Positions 1 to 9,268 of a stretch of 64,000 bases of DNA are shown here, in pieces. Both the position numbers and the translations under genes were made by a program. Origin of the DNA: Methylomonas sp. (GTDB taxonomy: Bacteria; Pseudomonadota; Gammaproteobacteria; Methylococcales; Methylomonadaceae); NCBI GenBank assembly GCA_002928965.1, contig PERU01000004.1, positions 62,001 to 126,000 on the forward strand, written 5' to 3'. Positions within the stretch are counted from its first letter, which is position 1. Each line of letters begins with the position of its first letter. The notes below the pieces were generated by a model. It did no database searches. It was given only the letters and a program-made list of their open reading frames with translations, and had not been told where the DNA came from.

Positions 1-596
1 CCATCGATATTGCTCACGACCGGCGAAAAGGAGTGGATGCTGCGTTTTTTAGCCAATCGATTTAAATCATTTTCGGTCATGCCCATGACTCGCAGGCGAT
101 CTTGCGCGGCTTGTAGATCCACTTCGGCTTCGGTTAGTATTCCTTGCCTGTCCAGCAATTCAGCGGCAGCGATGGCATCACTTTCCAGCAAGCGCTGCGC
201 ACGTTGCACGGCCAGTCGGCGCAGATTGACTTGCGAACTGGCTTTTAAATAATCGGATTGGGCTATGCTCAGTTCGGTACTGTTCAAAAGGGCAAGATGT
301 TCGCCTTTTTTTACAGTCTGCCCGAGCATGGCAGTGATTTCACTGACCCGACCCGTCACCGATGCGCCGATGCGGGCGATACGTTGCTGATTTAATTCCA
401 CTTTAGCTGGAACCTCCAATGAATCCACGACCATACTGGGTTTGACGGCCTCGATTTTCAGCAGCTTCAACAAGGCCGGTGTGGCATCAATGGGTTTAGC
501 CTCTTCGGCAGTAACCGGCATCGGGTTAAAGCAGAGCATCAGCGCCAACGGTGCAGATAGATAGAAAGCGGGTATGTGGTTTGATGTGCGTATCAT
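1..596 (-). CDS. RND efflux periplasmic adaptor (CzcB/HlyD type), 3' end beyond window
   Basis: The reading frame opens with ATG at 596 and stays open to the left edge, giving 198 residues of the N-terminal part. The protein starts with a hydrophobic signal-like segment (ending near TAEEA, about residue 30), followed by a biotinyl/lipoyl-like half motif (ASVTGRVSEI, then GQTVKKGEHLALL) and a long alpha-helical hairpin, the order expected of membrane fusion proteins. Such adaptors bridge an inner-membrane RND pump and an outer-membrane TolC-like channel. It begins 3 bp after the stop of the CzcC-like gene, with AAGGA about 8 nt before the ATG, so the two are co-transcribed. The pump itself should lie left of the window. 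The substrate (heavy metal, by analogy to Czc/Cus) is inferred only. Confidence 0.85.
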   Translation of the reverse strand, partial: MIRTSNHIPAFYLSAPLALMLCFNPMPVTAEEAKPIDATPALLKLLKIEAVKPSMVVDSLEVPAKVELNQQRIARIGASVTGRVSEITAMLGQTVKKGEHLALLNSTELSIAQSDYLKASSQVNLRRLAVQRAQRLLESDAIAAAELLDRQGILTEAEVDLQAAQDRLRVMGMTENDLNRLAKKRSIHSFSPVVSNID

Positions 597-599
597 GAC

Positions 600-1859
600 T
601 TATCCTTTGATGGTGCTGCCATTGAGTTTTTCCAGATCGATCAGCGCGTTTTGGCGATCGAATTGAGCATTCAGATAATCGTTGCGGACGGAGCGGTAAG
701 TACGCTGGGCGTCCAGATAATCCAGGATGCCGCGCGCGCCCAGACGGTAAGCGGCTTCTGCGACTTGCAAGGCGCTTTCCGCCTGTTCCAATAAACCCTG
801 TTCAAAAGTACGCACCTGCCGGTCTGCATTCTGATAGCGGTTATAGGCATTTTCCAGCTCGCGGACGATTTTCAATTCCAGTTGTCGAGCGTCGGCTTGT
901 GATTGTTTCAGTGCAGCGGTCGCTTCGGCAATTTCACCTTGGCGCTGGTTCCATAATGGCAGCGGCAGGGAAATGCCTACTTGCCACTGCTTCAAACCGG
1001 GATCCTGTTGAACACCGGCTTTCAGCGTCGGTACCGGATAACGCAGGGTTTGTTCCAACTCCACTTTGGCCTGAGCTTTTTGCACTTCGGCACGAATTTG
1101 CTGTAACGCCGGCTGTTGATCGAGCACATTGTCCCGTAAGCTACTCAACTCAGGAAGCTGTAACAGCGCTGGCGGTAAGGCACCATCGGCATCAAAATCA
1201 TAGGGAATGGCATCGGCGAACAGGGCGCGCAAGGCAGACTTGGCATCTTGCACTTCCACCAGGGCGCTGTTGCGGAGTTTGACAGCATTGAGTAGCTCTG
1301 CTTCAGCTTTGATGGCTTCATAACGAGCGGATTCACCGACTTCAACTTTTAACACCACTCTATCGCGAATTTGTTGTAGCAGTTTTTCGTTATCGATGCT
1401 GACTTGCAGCTGCGCTTTGCGGCGCAAAATTTCATAAAACGCTTGCTGAGTCTGGGCTTGAACCAGCAGCCAAACCTGTCGATTGGCTTGTTCGGCGGAG
1501 CTGATACCGGCTTCGGCCACCTGACGGCGAGCCTCGCGAACGAACGGTAAATCCAGCGCCTGCGAGACAAAAGCTGCTTCATTGCTGCCGCTCAGTGCGC
1601 CATCGCCGAGTCCGGTGGACAAGCCGCCGGCAATTTCAATGTCCGGATTGGGATATTGACGGGCTGTTATCAGCCCTGCTTCCGCACCTTCCTGAGCCGC
1701 TTTGGCTGATGCCAGTGCCGGATTGTTTTGCTCCAGCAAGGCCAGGGTTTGTGCCAGCGTCAGGCTGTCTGCTGCGGCCCACTGACTAAAGCCGGCTAAC
1801 AGCAGGTAACCTGCCGGCCAGGATTTTTTAAAGCTAAACCAATATTGCACGTTTTTCAT
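600..1859 (-). CDS. TolC-family outer membrane efflux protein (CzcC-like)
   Basis: This 419-residue protein has an N-terminal signal peptide (hydrophobic stretch GYLLLAGF, cleavage near AAADS) and two outer membrane efflux protein repeats rich in Ala, Gln and Glu, which form the periplasmic helical barrel. It would be the outer membrane channel of a tripartite efflux pump. The frame extends to 1904, but the ATG at 1859 is preferred: it has AGAGG 6 nt upstream and puts the signal peptide at the N-terminus. It is the first gene of the efflux operon, and the adaptor follows after 3 bp. CzcC-like families export divalent metals or copper/silver, but the sequence does not decide which. Confidence 0.88.
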   Translation of the reverse strand: MKNVQYWFSFKKSWPAGYLLLAGFSQWAAADSLTLAQTLALLEQNNPALASAKAAQEGAEAGLITARQYPNPDIEIAGGLSTGLGDGALSGSNEAAFVSQALDLPFVREARRQVAEAGISSAEQANRQVWLLVQAQTQQAFYEILRRKAQLQVSIDNEKLLQQIRDRVVLKVEVGESARYEAIKAEAELLNAVKLRNSALVEVQDAKSALRALFADAIPYDFDADGALPPALLQLPELSSLRDNVLDQQPALQQIRAEVQKAQAKVELEQTLRYPVPTLKAGVQQDPGLKQWQVGISLPLPLWNQRQGEIAEATAALKQSQADARQLELKIVRELENAYNRYQNADRQVRTFEQGLLEQAESALQVAEAAYRLGARGILDYLDAQRTYRSVRNDYLNAQFDRQNALIDLEKLNGSTIKG

Positions 1860-1887
1860 AAGACCTCTTAAAAATAAATCTACAAGC

Positions 1888-1910
1888 CTTGCCTTGAGAG
1901 TCAAGGCAAG
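1888..1910 (-). terminator. perfect 10-bp hairpin between batB and the efflux operon
   Basis: CTTGCCTTGA at 1888-1897 is perfectly complementary to TCAAGGCAAG at 1901-1910, with a GAG loop. On the minus strand it comes 37 nt after the stop of the BatB-like gene and is followed at some distance by a T-rich stretch. It may end the Bat operon or lie in the leader of the efflux operon. The weak T-tract leaves its role uncertain. Confidence 0.5.
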
Positions 1911-1947
1911 TTTAGGACAGGTTGATGGATCAGTCAGGTTGGTCCGA

Positions 1948-3765
1948 CTACCAATCAGGGCCTATGTGCGCGGGTGGATCGCGTTGTCCGTACTGATATT
2001 TGAACTTCCGCTTTAACAAACCGGTGGGTTCGTCGGGAATGCGTTTTAAGAGTTGTTCGTTGGCGCGCTTGACGTCGTCCTGCTCAGCGGCTTGTTGTGC
2101 TGAATCCGCTGGTTTGGACGCTTGAGGTTTTGGGGCTTTGGACGAGCGGCTGGCATCATCGGGTTTGTCGGCTGCTTGTTCAGGCTCTGGTTGTTGGTCC
2201 GCATCCGATTTGGACGGTTCAGCGGGTTTGTCGCTGTTTTGCGGGCTTGGTGCATTCTGCGGCGATTGCGCTTGAGATGATTCCGGGTTTTGTTGGGCAG
2301 GTTTATCTTGATCGGACTCCCCGGATTGAGGAGACTGCTGTTTTTGATCCTGTTGCTGGGAAGCGTTATCCGAGGATTGCTGAGACTGATCCTGCTGTTG
2401 CGGGTCTTTTTTCAGCTGCTTTTCCACCTGCTCTTTGTTGTACTTGGCATCGGCATGAGCAGGCTCCAGTTTAAGTGTCTGTTCGTAAGCCGTGATGGCG
2501 TCCTGCAATTGACCGGCTTGGGCCAGCGCATTGCCGCGGTTGTAGAACTCTTCAGCAGTCCGGGCATCTTTGAGGGTTTCTGCAGCTTGTTGATATTTGC
2601 CCGCTTTGTACTGTGCAGCTGCCCGCCAGTTTGGATGATTGAATTGTTCGGCGGCTTGATCGTATTGTTGTTGCTGGAAGGCCTGCTGCGCACGTTGATC
2701 CTGGGTTTGCCACAGGCTGTGCCAATCCAGCGCCACGGCATCTTGGGGCATAGGCAACAAACAGGCTAAAACAATTGCCAGTAAACCTTTTCTGAAACGC
2801 AAGGCTGCCCAAGGTATTACCAGTAATAACAGCCAGGGACCTTTTTCATCCCATTGCTGCAGGTGTATGTCGGTCGGGCCGCCAGGCTCGTTGCCCGACG
2901 GTCTGTTGAACAGGCTGCTCAATTGGTCGACATCGCTGTCGTTGGCGGTGACCTGCTGGAAAATGCCGCGACCAACAGCGGCCAGTTCAGTTAATTCAGC
3001 CACATCCAGTTTGGCTACGACGATATTGCCTTGAGCGTCTTTCAAGAAGCCGCCACCGGGAACGGGAATGGGGGCTCCTTCCGGACTGCCTAAGGCTAGT
3101 ACCGATAATTGATAATCACCCAATACCCGGGACGTTCTGGCCAGACTATCGGTATCGGTGCCGTCAGTGACCAGCAAAATATGCCCTTGTGCCAGTCCGG
3201 CCTGCTTTAATAAATCCACAGCCTTTTGCATGGCAATACCGGTATTGCTGCCAGGGCTGGGCATGATGTCTGTGGTCAGTGCCTCCAGCTGGCTATTGAT
3301 GGTGGCGGTATCGGTGGTCAGGGGGGTGACTATAAAGGCGTCGCCGCTATATACCAGCAAGGCAGTCTGGCCGTCTTTGCGCTGCTTTAAAATATCGCTG
3401 ATTTTGTAACGGGCCCGGCTGATGCGGCTGGGTTTGACGTCGGCAGCATTCATGGATTTGGATAAGTCCAGAGCAATCACCAGTGCCGAATCATTACGAA
3501 ACGCAGGGCTGGGCAAGCGCTGCCAAGTGGGGCCTGCCAGCGCTAAAATACATAAAAGTACCACCAAGCCTGCGGCAAACCAGCTGCCAGGGCGGGTTTT
3601 GATCGGTGTATCCTGCAAAATGAACGGTAATAATTCGGTATCACAAACGTGTCCCCAATCGCCGCGTTGAAATTTGTGTTTGATCAGGAAATACAGCAAG
3701 GTCGCGGCAGGCAGGCAAGCCAGCAGCCACCAAGGTCTGAGGAAATGAAAATCAGTCAGCATCAT
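1948..3765 (-). CDS. BatB-like von Willebrand factor A protein with fused TPR (BatC-like) tail
   Basis: The 605-residue protein starts with two membrane segments (about residues 10-28 and 63-82), then a VWA domain with a MIDAS motif DLSKS near residue 97, a third membrane segment near 310-335, and TPR repeats (about 375-455, including NRGNALAQAGQLQDAI). A low-complexity linker rich in Gln, Ser, Pro and Asp (about 460-570) ends the protein. BatB and TPR-bearing BatC proteins are often separate genes; here they are one chain. Bat proteins are thought to form inner-membrane complexes with MoxR ATPases that act in envelope stress or protein activation. The start overlaps the preceding BatA-like gene by 4 bp (ATGA), so it is translationally coupled. 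It is the last gene of the operon. Confidence 0.88.
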   Translation of the reverse strand: MMLTDFHFLRPWWLLACLPAATLLYFLIKHKFQRGDWGHVCDTELLPFILQDTPIKTRPGSWFAAGLVVLLCILALAGPTWQRLPSPAFRNDSALVIALDLSKSMNAADVKPSRISRARYKISDILKQRKDGQTALLVYSGDAFIVTPLTTDTATINSQLEALTTDIMPSPGSNTGIAMQKAVDLLKQAGLAQGHILLVTDGTDTDSLARTSRVLGDYQLSVLALGSPEGAPIPVPGGGFLKDAQGNIVVAKLDVAELTELAAVGRGIFQQVTANDSDVDQLSSLFNRPSGNEPGGPTDIHLQQWDEKGPWLLLLVIPWAALRFRKGLLAIVLACLLPMPQDAVALDWHSLWQTQDQRAQQAFQQQQYDQAAEQFNHPNWRAAAQYKAGKYQQAAETLKDARTAEEFYNRGNALAQAGQLQDAITAYEQTLKLEPAHADAKYNKEQVEKQLKKDPQQQDQSQQSSDNASQQQDQKQQSPQSGESDQDKPAQQNPESSQAQSPQNAPSPQNSDKPAEPSKSDADQQPEPEQAADKPDDASRSSKAPKPQASKPADSAQQAAEQDDVKRANEQLLKRIPDEPTGLLKRKFKYQYGQRDPPAHIGPDW

Positions 3766-4748
3766 TGGCCTCGTAATCGGCTCATGGCCAACAGGCTTGC
3801 CAATCCCAATGAGATGGCTAGCGGCCAGTAAAACAATTCAGCTTTGGGACGGAAAAACTGTTTGTCTTTTTCCACCGGTTCCATTTGATCCAGCATTTGA
3901 TAAATCTGCTCCAGTTCTTCAGTATTGTGGGCGCGGAAATAGCGACCACCGGTCATGTCTGCAATGGCTTGCAGGGTTTTTTCGTCCAGATCGGCAGAGG
4001 GATTGACCCGGCGGGTGCCGAACAGGCTGCGTACCAGCATTTCATCGGCACCAATGCCGATAGTGTAAATTTTCAACTGATGCTGGGCAGCGATTTCGGC
4101 GGCTTTCACAGGCATCAGTTCGCCGGCGGTGTTGGCGCCGTCGGTGAGTAACACCAATACCCGGCTGTCTGTGTGTTCATCTTGCAGACGCTTGACCGCC
4201 AGACCGATGGCATCGCCAATCGAGGTTTGCGGCTCGTCTTCGGTAATGCCGATGAAGGCTTCGTTTAGCAGGGTTTGCACGGTTTTGCGGTCAAAAGTCA
4301 GCGGTACATGCAGATAGGCCTGGGTGCCGAATAAAATCAGTCCGATACGGTCGCCCACCCGGCGTTGCACGAAATCGCTGACCACGTATTTGGTGGCTGT
4401 CAGTCTGTCGTAGCGTTTATCGTCGATGATGAAATCCTTTTCGTCCATGCTCCCGGAGACATCTACCGCCAGCATTAAATCCCGACCATTCACGGCCAGT
4501 TCCAACGGGTCGCCCAGCCATTGCGGGCGGGTGCAGGCGATGATGAAAAATATCCAGGCAAAGCCGGCCAAGCGCAAGGGCCAGCGGATGGGACTGCTGA
4601 GCTGGCGGGTTTCGCCGCTGGGAAAGTCATCCAGAAAAGGCACGATCAATGCCGCTTGCTCGGCTTGCGGTTTGGCGGGTAGCAGCCAGCGCAAGAGGAA
4701 TGGCAGTGGTAAAAGCAAACCCAGCCAAGGCCATGCAAATGCCATCAT
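3762..4748 (-). CDS. BatA-like VWA domain membrane protein
   Basis: The 328-residue protein has an N-terminal aerotolerance-type membrane region (helices about residues 5-22 and 58-75), a VWA domain with an intact MIDAS DVSGS near residue 92 and a downstream LLTDG strand, and a C-terminal membrane helix (about 305-323). MIDAS-type VWA domains bind a divalent metal and a partner protein; in MoxR/Bat systems the partner is probably the ATPase or a client. The gene overlaps both the DUF4381 gene upstream and the BatB-like gene downstream by 4 bp. Confidence 0.9.
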   Translation of the reverse strand: MMAFAWPWLGLLLPLPFLLRWLLPAKPQAEQAALIVPFLDDFPSGETRQLSSPIRWPLRLAGFAWIFFIIACTRPQWLGDPLELAVNGRDLMLAVDVSGSMDEKDFIIDDKRYDRLTATKYVVSDFVQRRVGDRIGLILFGTQAYLHVPLTFDRKTVQTLLNEAFIGITEDEPQTSIGDAIGLAVKRLQDEHTDSRVLVLLTDGANTAGELMPVKAAEIAAQHQLKIYTIGIGADEMLVRSLFGTRRVNPSADLDEKTLQAIADMTGGRYFRAHNTEELEQIYQMLDQMEPVEKDKQFFRPKAELFYWPLAISLGLASLLAMSRLRGQ

Positions 4749-5209
4749 GCGCGTTTTCCCTGTTGTTTTAGCCAGCGTTCACAAAGCGTGAACAAGGCGT
4801 TGAGGTCAATATCGTCCTGTATAACCGGACGATAATGCGCATCGGCCAGATAACGGCCAACGCCCTGGCTGAACGGCGCGTCTGGCAGATTTTTATCCAG
4901 ATAGTCCAACCAAGCCTGACCGTGCAAACCGGCGACCAGAGGCCGTGATTCGAGACTGATGGCGGTGCGCCGCAATAATATCGATAGTTCGCTCAAACAT
5001 TGTCCAGGCTCGAGTGATTGCTGGCGCAGTTGCGTTAGCAGTTTTTGGGCGCGCTTGACGGCGGTGTTTCGGGTAAGTCGGCGGTAGAGATAACGCAAGG
5101 CCATCACTAGTAAAATCAGTGCCAGCGGTACTAGCCACCAACCGGGTGCGGGCGGCCACCAGCCTATGGTTTCCGGTAAATGAATATCTTTGAGTTCTAA
5201 AGCTTCCAT
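4745..5209 (-). CDS. DUF4381 domain-containing protein
   Basis: The 154-residue protein has a short N-terminal segment with a proline-rich GWWPPAPGWW motif, one membrane helix (about residues 23-40) and a cytoplasmic helical domain. This layout and its position between DUF58 and BatA genes are typical of DUF4381 proteins in MoxR-Bat operons. The function is unknown; it is assumed to be part of the membrane complex. It overlaps the BatA-like gene by 4 bp and follows the GGDEF-EAL gene after 6 bp. Confidence 0.82.
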   Translation of the reverse strand: MEALELKDIHLPETIGWWPPAPGWWLVPLALILLVMALRYLYRRLTRNTAVKRAQKLLTQLRQQSLEPGQCLSELSILLRRTAISLESRPLVAGLHGQAWLDYLDKNLPDAPFSQGVGRYLADAHYRPVIQDDIDLNALFTLCERWLKQQGKRA

Positions 5210-5215
5210 AATCGA

Positions 5216-8200
5216 TCAGGCATAGTCAGCCAGCAAGGTATCCAGACGTTGTTGCAGGGCCTCCAGTTCCACAAAACCTGCGCGCGCGGTTTGAGCTTCG
5301 CCCTGCCAGAATTGATGCATCAGTATATCGCCTTGATGCAGCAATTGTTCGTAATGGGAGGTTAATTGGATCAGCCAGGCTTCGTCGTATTCCGCTTGTT
5401 GTTGAGCGTGTTTAAGCCAGCGCCCGAACTGGCTTTTATGCGGTTGCATGATAGGCCAGTGGGTAATAGTGTCTTGATTGCTGGTCAGGCATTGTTGAAC
5501 CCGCAGCAGCCACTGTTGCAGATCGAGCCGGCGTAAGGCAATTTCAATTTGCTTATCGGACAGATCCTTCTCAGCATGGCGTTGCCAGAGCGAATAAGGC
5601 TGATAGTGGTTGATCCAGTCTGATATTTCATGGGCTGGCATGGGTTTGGCAATCGCGTAACCCTGTGCCACGTAGCAATTCAACAACAACAAGGCCAGCC
5701 CTTGTTCCTGGGTTTCCACGCCTTCGGCAACCACCTGATTGCCAAAGGCCCGACTCAAACTGATCACGCTTTCCACGATGGCGTAATCATCCGGATCGTC
5801 CAGCATATCCCTGACGAAACTACGGTCGATCTTGACCGTATCCACCGGCAAATGTCGCAAATGAGTCAAGGAGGAGTAGCCGGTGCCGAAATCATCCAGG
5901 GCTGCGCCTATGCCTAAAGCCTCCCGGCAACGGTTGATGATGCGATTGACGGCCGACAGGTCATCCAAAGCCGTGCTCTCCAGAATTTCCAGTTGCAGGT
6001 AATGTGATTCCAGTTGGGGATGTTTGGACAGAATGTTACTCAGATAGTCGATAAACCCCTCCCATAACAAATGATAGGCCGAGATGTTGACGCTAACCCC
6101 AATCTGCAGGCCCAGCCGATGCCACTCAGCCAATTGTTGCCAAGCGTCTTCAATGACCCAATTACCCAACTTTATTTCCAGTTCGGTAGAAGCCAAGGCC
6201 GGCAGAAATGTCATGGGGGTTTCAATACCCTGTCCAGGCTTTTGCCAGCGTAGCAGTGCTTCGGCGCTGGTGACTTGACCGGTTTTAAGATTGACTTTGG
6301 GTTGGTAATACAGGCAAAACTGTCTTTGCTCAAAGGCGATTTCCAGTTCACGTATCTGGTTGTGCTGGTCGACCACCAGTTGATCCTGGGTAGCGTCAAA
6401 AACGTGGTAACGATTTTTACCCATCAATTTGGCTTTGTACATGGCCTGATCGGCATGACGCACCAATGTGTCGGCATCCGCATCGTCCAGCGGGAAGATG
6501 CTGATGCCGCTGCTGGCACCAATATGTATGGCTTGGTCATTGATCAGGTAAGGTTGGGCAATGGCCTGATGAATCCGGGTCAGGGTTTGCGTGCATTCTT
6601 CCACGCTGTGCAAGCCGGTGATCAGCAAGGCAAATTCGTCTCCGCCATAACGGGAAACGGTGTCGTCTTCACGCAGATTATTTTTGATTCGGGTCGCTAC
6701 TTCCACTAACACCTGATCGCCGGCTTCGTGGCCGAATTGATCGTTGACGGGTTTAAATCCGTCCAGATCCAAAAAGCAGACCGCCAACAGTAATTTTTCA
6801 CGTCTGCTGTGACCGATGGCCTGTAGCAGACGGTCGGCAAACAGGGCACGGTTGGGTAGGCGGGTCAAAGGATCGTAATGGGCCATTAACTCCAGCATCT
6901 GTTGTTGCTGTTTGGTTTCGGTGATGTCGGAAAAAAGTCCCACGTAATACAGTATTTTGTCATCTTCATCGTAGAGGGCCGAGATGCTCAATCGCTCTAC
7001 ATACAACTCGCCATTTTTTTTACGATTCCAGACCTCACCTTGCCAATGCCGGTCTGCGGTTAATGTCTCCCACATTTGTCCATAAAAACCGGGGTTTTGA
7101 CGGCCCGATTTAAGGAAATTGGGTTTTTTGCCGATGACTTCTTCTCGACTGTAACCGGTGATGTCGCAGAAACTGGGGTTCACATCGATAATATGCGCCT
7201 GTGCATCGGTAATCAAAATCCCCTCATGGGCCTCACTAAACACCCTGGCCGCCAATTTCAAATGTTCATTGGCTTTTTTACGCTGGGTGATGTCGCGGGT
7301 TATGCCCAGCAGGGTTGTGATGTGGCCTTCACTGTCGCGCATGGGGACTACATGACTTTCGACCCAGCACAGCCGGCCTTGCAGATCGCAAATTTCGAAT
7401 TCCAGGCTGAGGCTTTCGCCGGCGAACACCCGAGCTATGGCGTTTTGGTAGAGTTGGCGGTGCTGAGGCAAAACCAGTTCTTGAGTACATACCTCTTTAG
7501 CCTGTTGCAGAGTATCGGCGCCAATCAACTTCAGTCCAGCCTGATTCATGTCCAGCAGCCGACCATGCCTATCCAGTAATTCAATACATTCGGGTTGCGA
7601 TTCAATCAGGGTGCGTAATCGGGTTTCTGATTCACGAAGAGTAAGTTCGGTCGCTTCCAGTGCCTGGGTGCGTGCGGCAACCAGACGTTCGACATTGGCT
7701 GTGCGCCCGCTATTGACCAGTAACAGAAAATTGAAAATAGAGCTAAAAAAAACGCCACCCATGACGGTGAGTTGCAGCAGCGAAGATCCATGATTTTCGA
7801 CGAACGGCTGTTCCGGGAGGATGTTGAGTTGCCACTGACGGTCGCAAAAGACGAACGTATGTTGCCAGGGTTGCAGGGTGTAGTTGGGATTGAGCGGCTG
7901 TTCGACGGATTGGGAATACAGTTGGTTTTGTCCTTCTGGCGCACTCAGGTCTGTCAGTTGAATGGCCATGTACTGCTTCAAAATACCTTGCATGGACAGG
8001 TCGATCATGCGAGCGGGCAAAAGTACAATGGAGATAAAACCGTTTAATTGCTGCAATGCCGCAGAAGCGTGCCTGGAGGGGTTTTCGAAAATGGGTATCG
8101 AAACCAGAATGGCGGGCTCCATGTCATTGCGTTGCGCGAGTGCAGTCCGTTGCGTGATACTGGGCTTGCCGGTTTTCAAAGCGTTTTGTTTGGATGCCAG

Positions 8201-9268
8201 ACTGAGCGGTTGCGAGGCGGAGTCCAGCCCAAAAATCAGGGCATTTTCAGCCATGGGTTCGACAAATAAAATCGGAAAATACTCTGCGCGGGCAGCAACG
8301 GGACGCATCTGGCCGGAGGCGTCTTGTTCTGTGACTTTGAAGTCTGGATAACCGTCTGCTTGCACCGCTTTTTCGAAATTGGTCAATTGTTGTGCGGTGA
8401 CTTTTGGCAGCCATTCTATGGCCTGAATTTCGGCATGTCTTTGCAAAATGCTTTTTGCAAAAATGGCAAATTCACTGCGGTCTATCTCCTCGGATGCACG
8501 ATACAAATCCCGAAACACTTCGGTGGTATCGATTACATGGTTGGCGTATTCCACGAACAAACGATCAATGCTTGCGGCTTGACTATTAAACTCCATCTGG
8601 ATGCGGGACTTTTCCGTCTGGTAGGTCAGGGTAAACACTATGCCCAATGCCAATAAAGCCAATAACATCGGAATGGCTACGCTGATACGCCGGGGTGACC
8701 ATAAACTTCTTGGGTGGGCAGCAAAACAAAAAATCAGCGGGGCTATCAATAGGGTGCCCAGGCTGTCACCAATCCACCAATTGAGCCAGGTAATGAAAAT
8801 GGCGCTGGCGGGAATAAATCCTTGCCAGTGCAAACTGAATACACCGATAGAGGCGGCTGTCAGGCAGGACAGCGGGCCGGACAGTAGAAAAAAAATCAGG
8901 ATTTGTCGAGGGGTATCCAGGTCTGGCGCACCCTTACCCAAATAGTGGTTGATCAGCTGGCAAGCTACTAAGGCCTGCAGTGTACTTCCCGCGGCAATGA
9001 AGCCGGAGGCAACAAAAAAGTTGCTCAGCAGTTCGTGTGGATGATATGACGCCAAAATCAGCGTTTGAATCGCAAACGCCCCCAGCCAAAGGCCCGGCCA
9101 ATAGTGCAAACCCCATAGCAGCAGGGCGGCCAGGCCGATACCTGCCGACGGCCACAATGGACTTGAGTATCCGGGTGGAATGATCGATTTGAAACCCAGC
9201 CAGCTGGCACAAAAAAACACCAGACCCAGGAGCAATATATGCCAGATATAAGTCAGCTTACTGTTCAT
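5216..9268 (-). CDS. MASE1-CHASE-PAS-PAS-GGDEF-EAL c-di-GMP turnover protein with C-terminal CZB-like domain
   Basis: The 1350-residue inner-membrane sensor protein begins with a MASE1-type multi-helix region (about residues 1-220) and continues with a CHASE extracytoplasmic domain (about 225-500). After another membrane helix come two PAS/PAC domains (about 555-800), GGDEF (about 805-965), EAL (about 985-1235) and a C-terminal helical domain (about 1250-1350). The GGDEF motif and an inhibitory RxxD site five residues before it (REDD) are intact. The EAL domain keeps EALLR, the catalytic DDFGTG loop, KID and EGVE. It could therefore both make and degrade c-di-GMP. The tail resembles the zinc-sensing CZB domain, but the cysteine expected before FGRWL is Ser. 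The start overlaps the DUF58 gene by 4 bp and the stop is 6 bp from DUF4381. Confidence 0.92.
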   Translation of the reverse strand: MNSKLTYIWHILLLGLVFFCASWLGFKSIIPPGYSSPLWPSAGIGLAALLLWGLHYWPGLWLGAFAIQTLILASYHPHELLSNFFVASGFIAAGSTLQALVACQLINHYLGKGAPDLDTPRQILIFFLLSGPLSCLTAASIGVFSLHWQGFIPASAIFITWLNWWIGDSLGTLLIAPLIFCFAAHPRSLWSPRRISVAIPMLLALLALGIVFTLTYQTEKSRIQMEFNSQAASIDRLFVEYANHVIDTTEVFRDLYRASEEIDRSEFAIFAKSILQRHAEIQAIEWLPKVTAQQLTNFEKAVQADGYPDFKVTEQDASGQMRPVAARAEYFPILFVEPMAENALIFGLDSASQPLSLASKQNALKTGKPSITQRTALAQRNDMEPAILVSIPIFENPSRHASAALQQLNGFISIVLLPARMIDLSMQGILKQYMAIQLTDLSAPEGQNQLYSQSVEQPLNPNYTLQPWQHTFVFCDRQWQLNILPEQPFVENHGSSLLQLTVMGGVFFSSIFNFLLLVNSGRTANVERLVAARTQALEATELTLRESETRLRTLIESQPECIELLDRHGRLLDMNQAGLKLIGADTLQQAKEVCTQELVLPQHRQLYQNAIARVFAGESLSLEFEICDLQGRLCWVESHVVPMRDSEGHITTLLGITRDITQRKKANEHLKLAARVFSEAHEGILITDAQAHIIDVNPSFCDITGYSREEVIGKKPNFLKSGRQNPGFYGQMWETLTADRHWQGEVWNRKKNGELYVERLSISALYDEDDKILYYVGLFSDITETKQQQQMLELMAHYDPLTRLPNRALFADRLLQAIGHSRREKLLLAVCFLDLDGFKPVNDQFGHEAGDQVLVEVATRIKNNLREDDTVSRYGGDEFALLITGLHSVEECTQTLTRIHQAIAQPYLINDQAIHIGASSGISIFPLDDADADTLVRHADQAMYKAKLMGKNRYHVFDATQDQLVVDQHNQIRELEIAFEQRQFCLYYQPKVNLKTGQVTSAEALLRWQKPGQGIETPMTFLPALASTELEIKLGNWVIEDAWQQLAEWHRLGLQIGVSVNISAYHLLWEGFIDYLSNILSKHPQLESHYLQLEILESTALDDLSAVNRIINRCREALGIGAALDDFGTGYSSLTHLRHLPVDTVKIDRSFVRDMLDDPDDYAIVESVISLSRAFGNQVVAEGVETQEQGLALLLLNCYVAQGYAIAKPMPAHEISDWINHYQPYSLWQRHAEKDLSDKQIEIALRRLDLQQWLLRVQQCLTSNQDTITHWPIMQPHKSQFGRWLKHAQQQAEYDEAWLIQLTSHYEQLLHQGDILMHQFWQGEAQTARAGFVELEALQQRLDTLLADYA

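Noticed and set aside
10-252. Plus-strand open frame of 80 codons
   Set aside because: It is antisense to the efflux adaptor gene, whose own frame is open on the minus strand and matches a known family.
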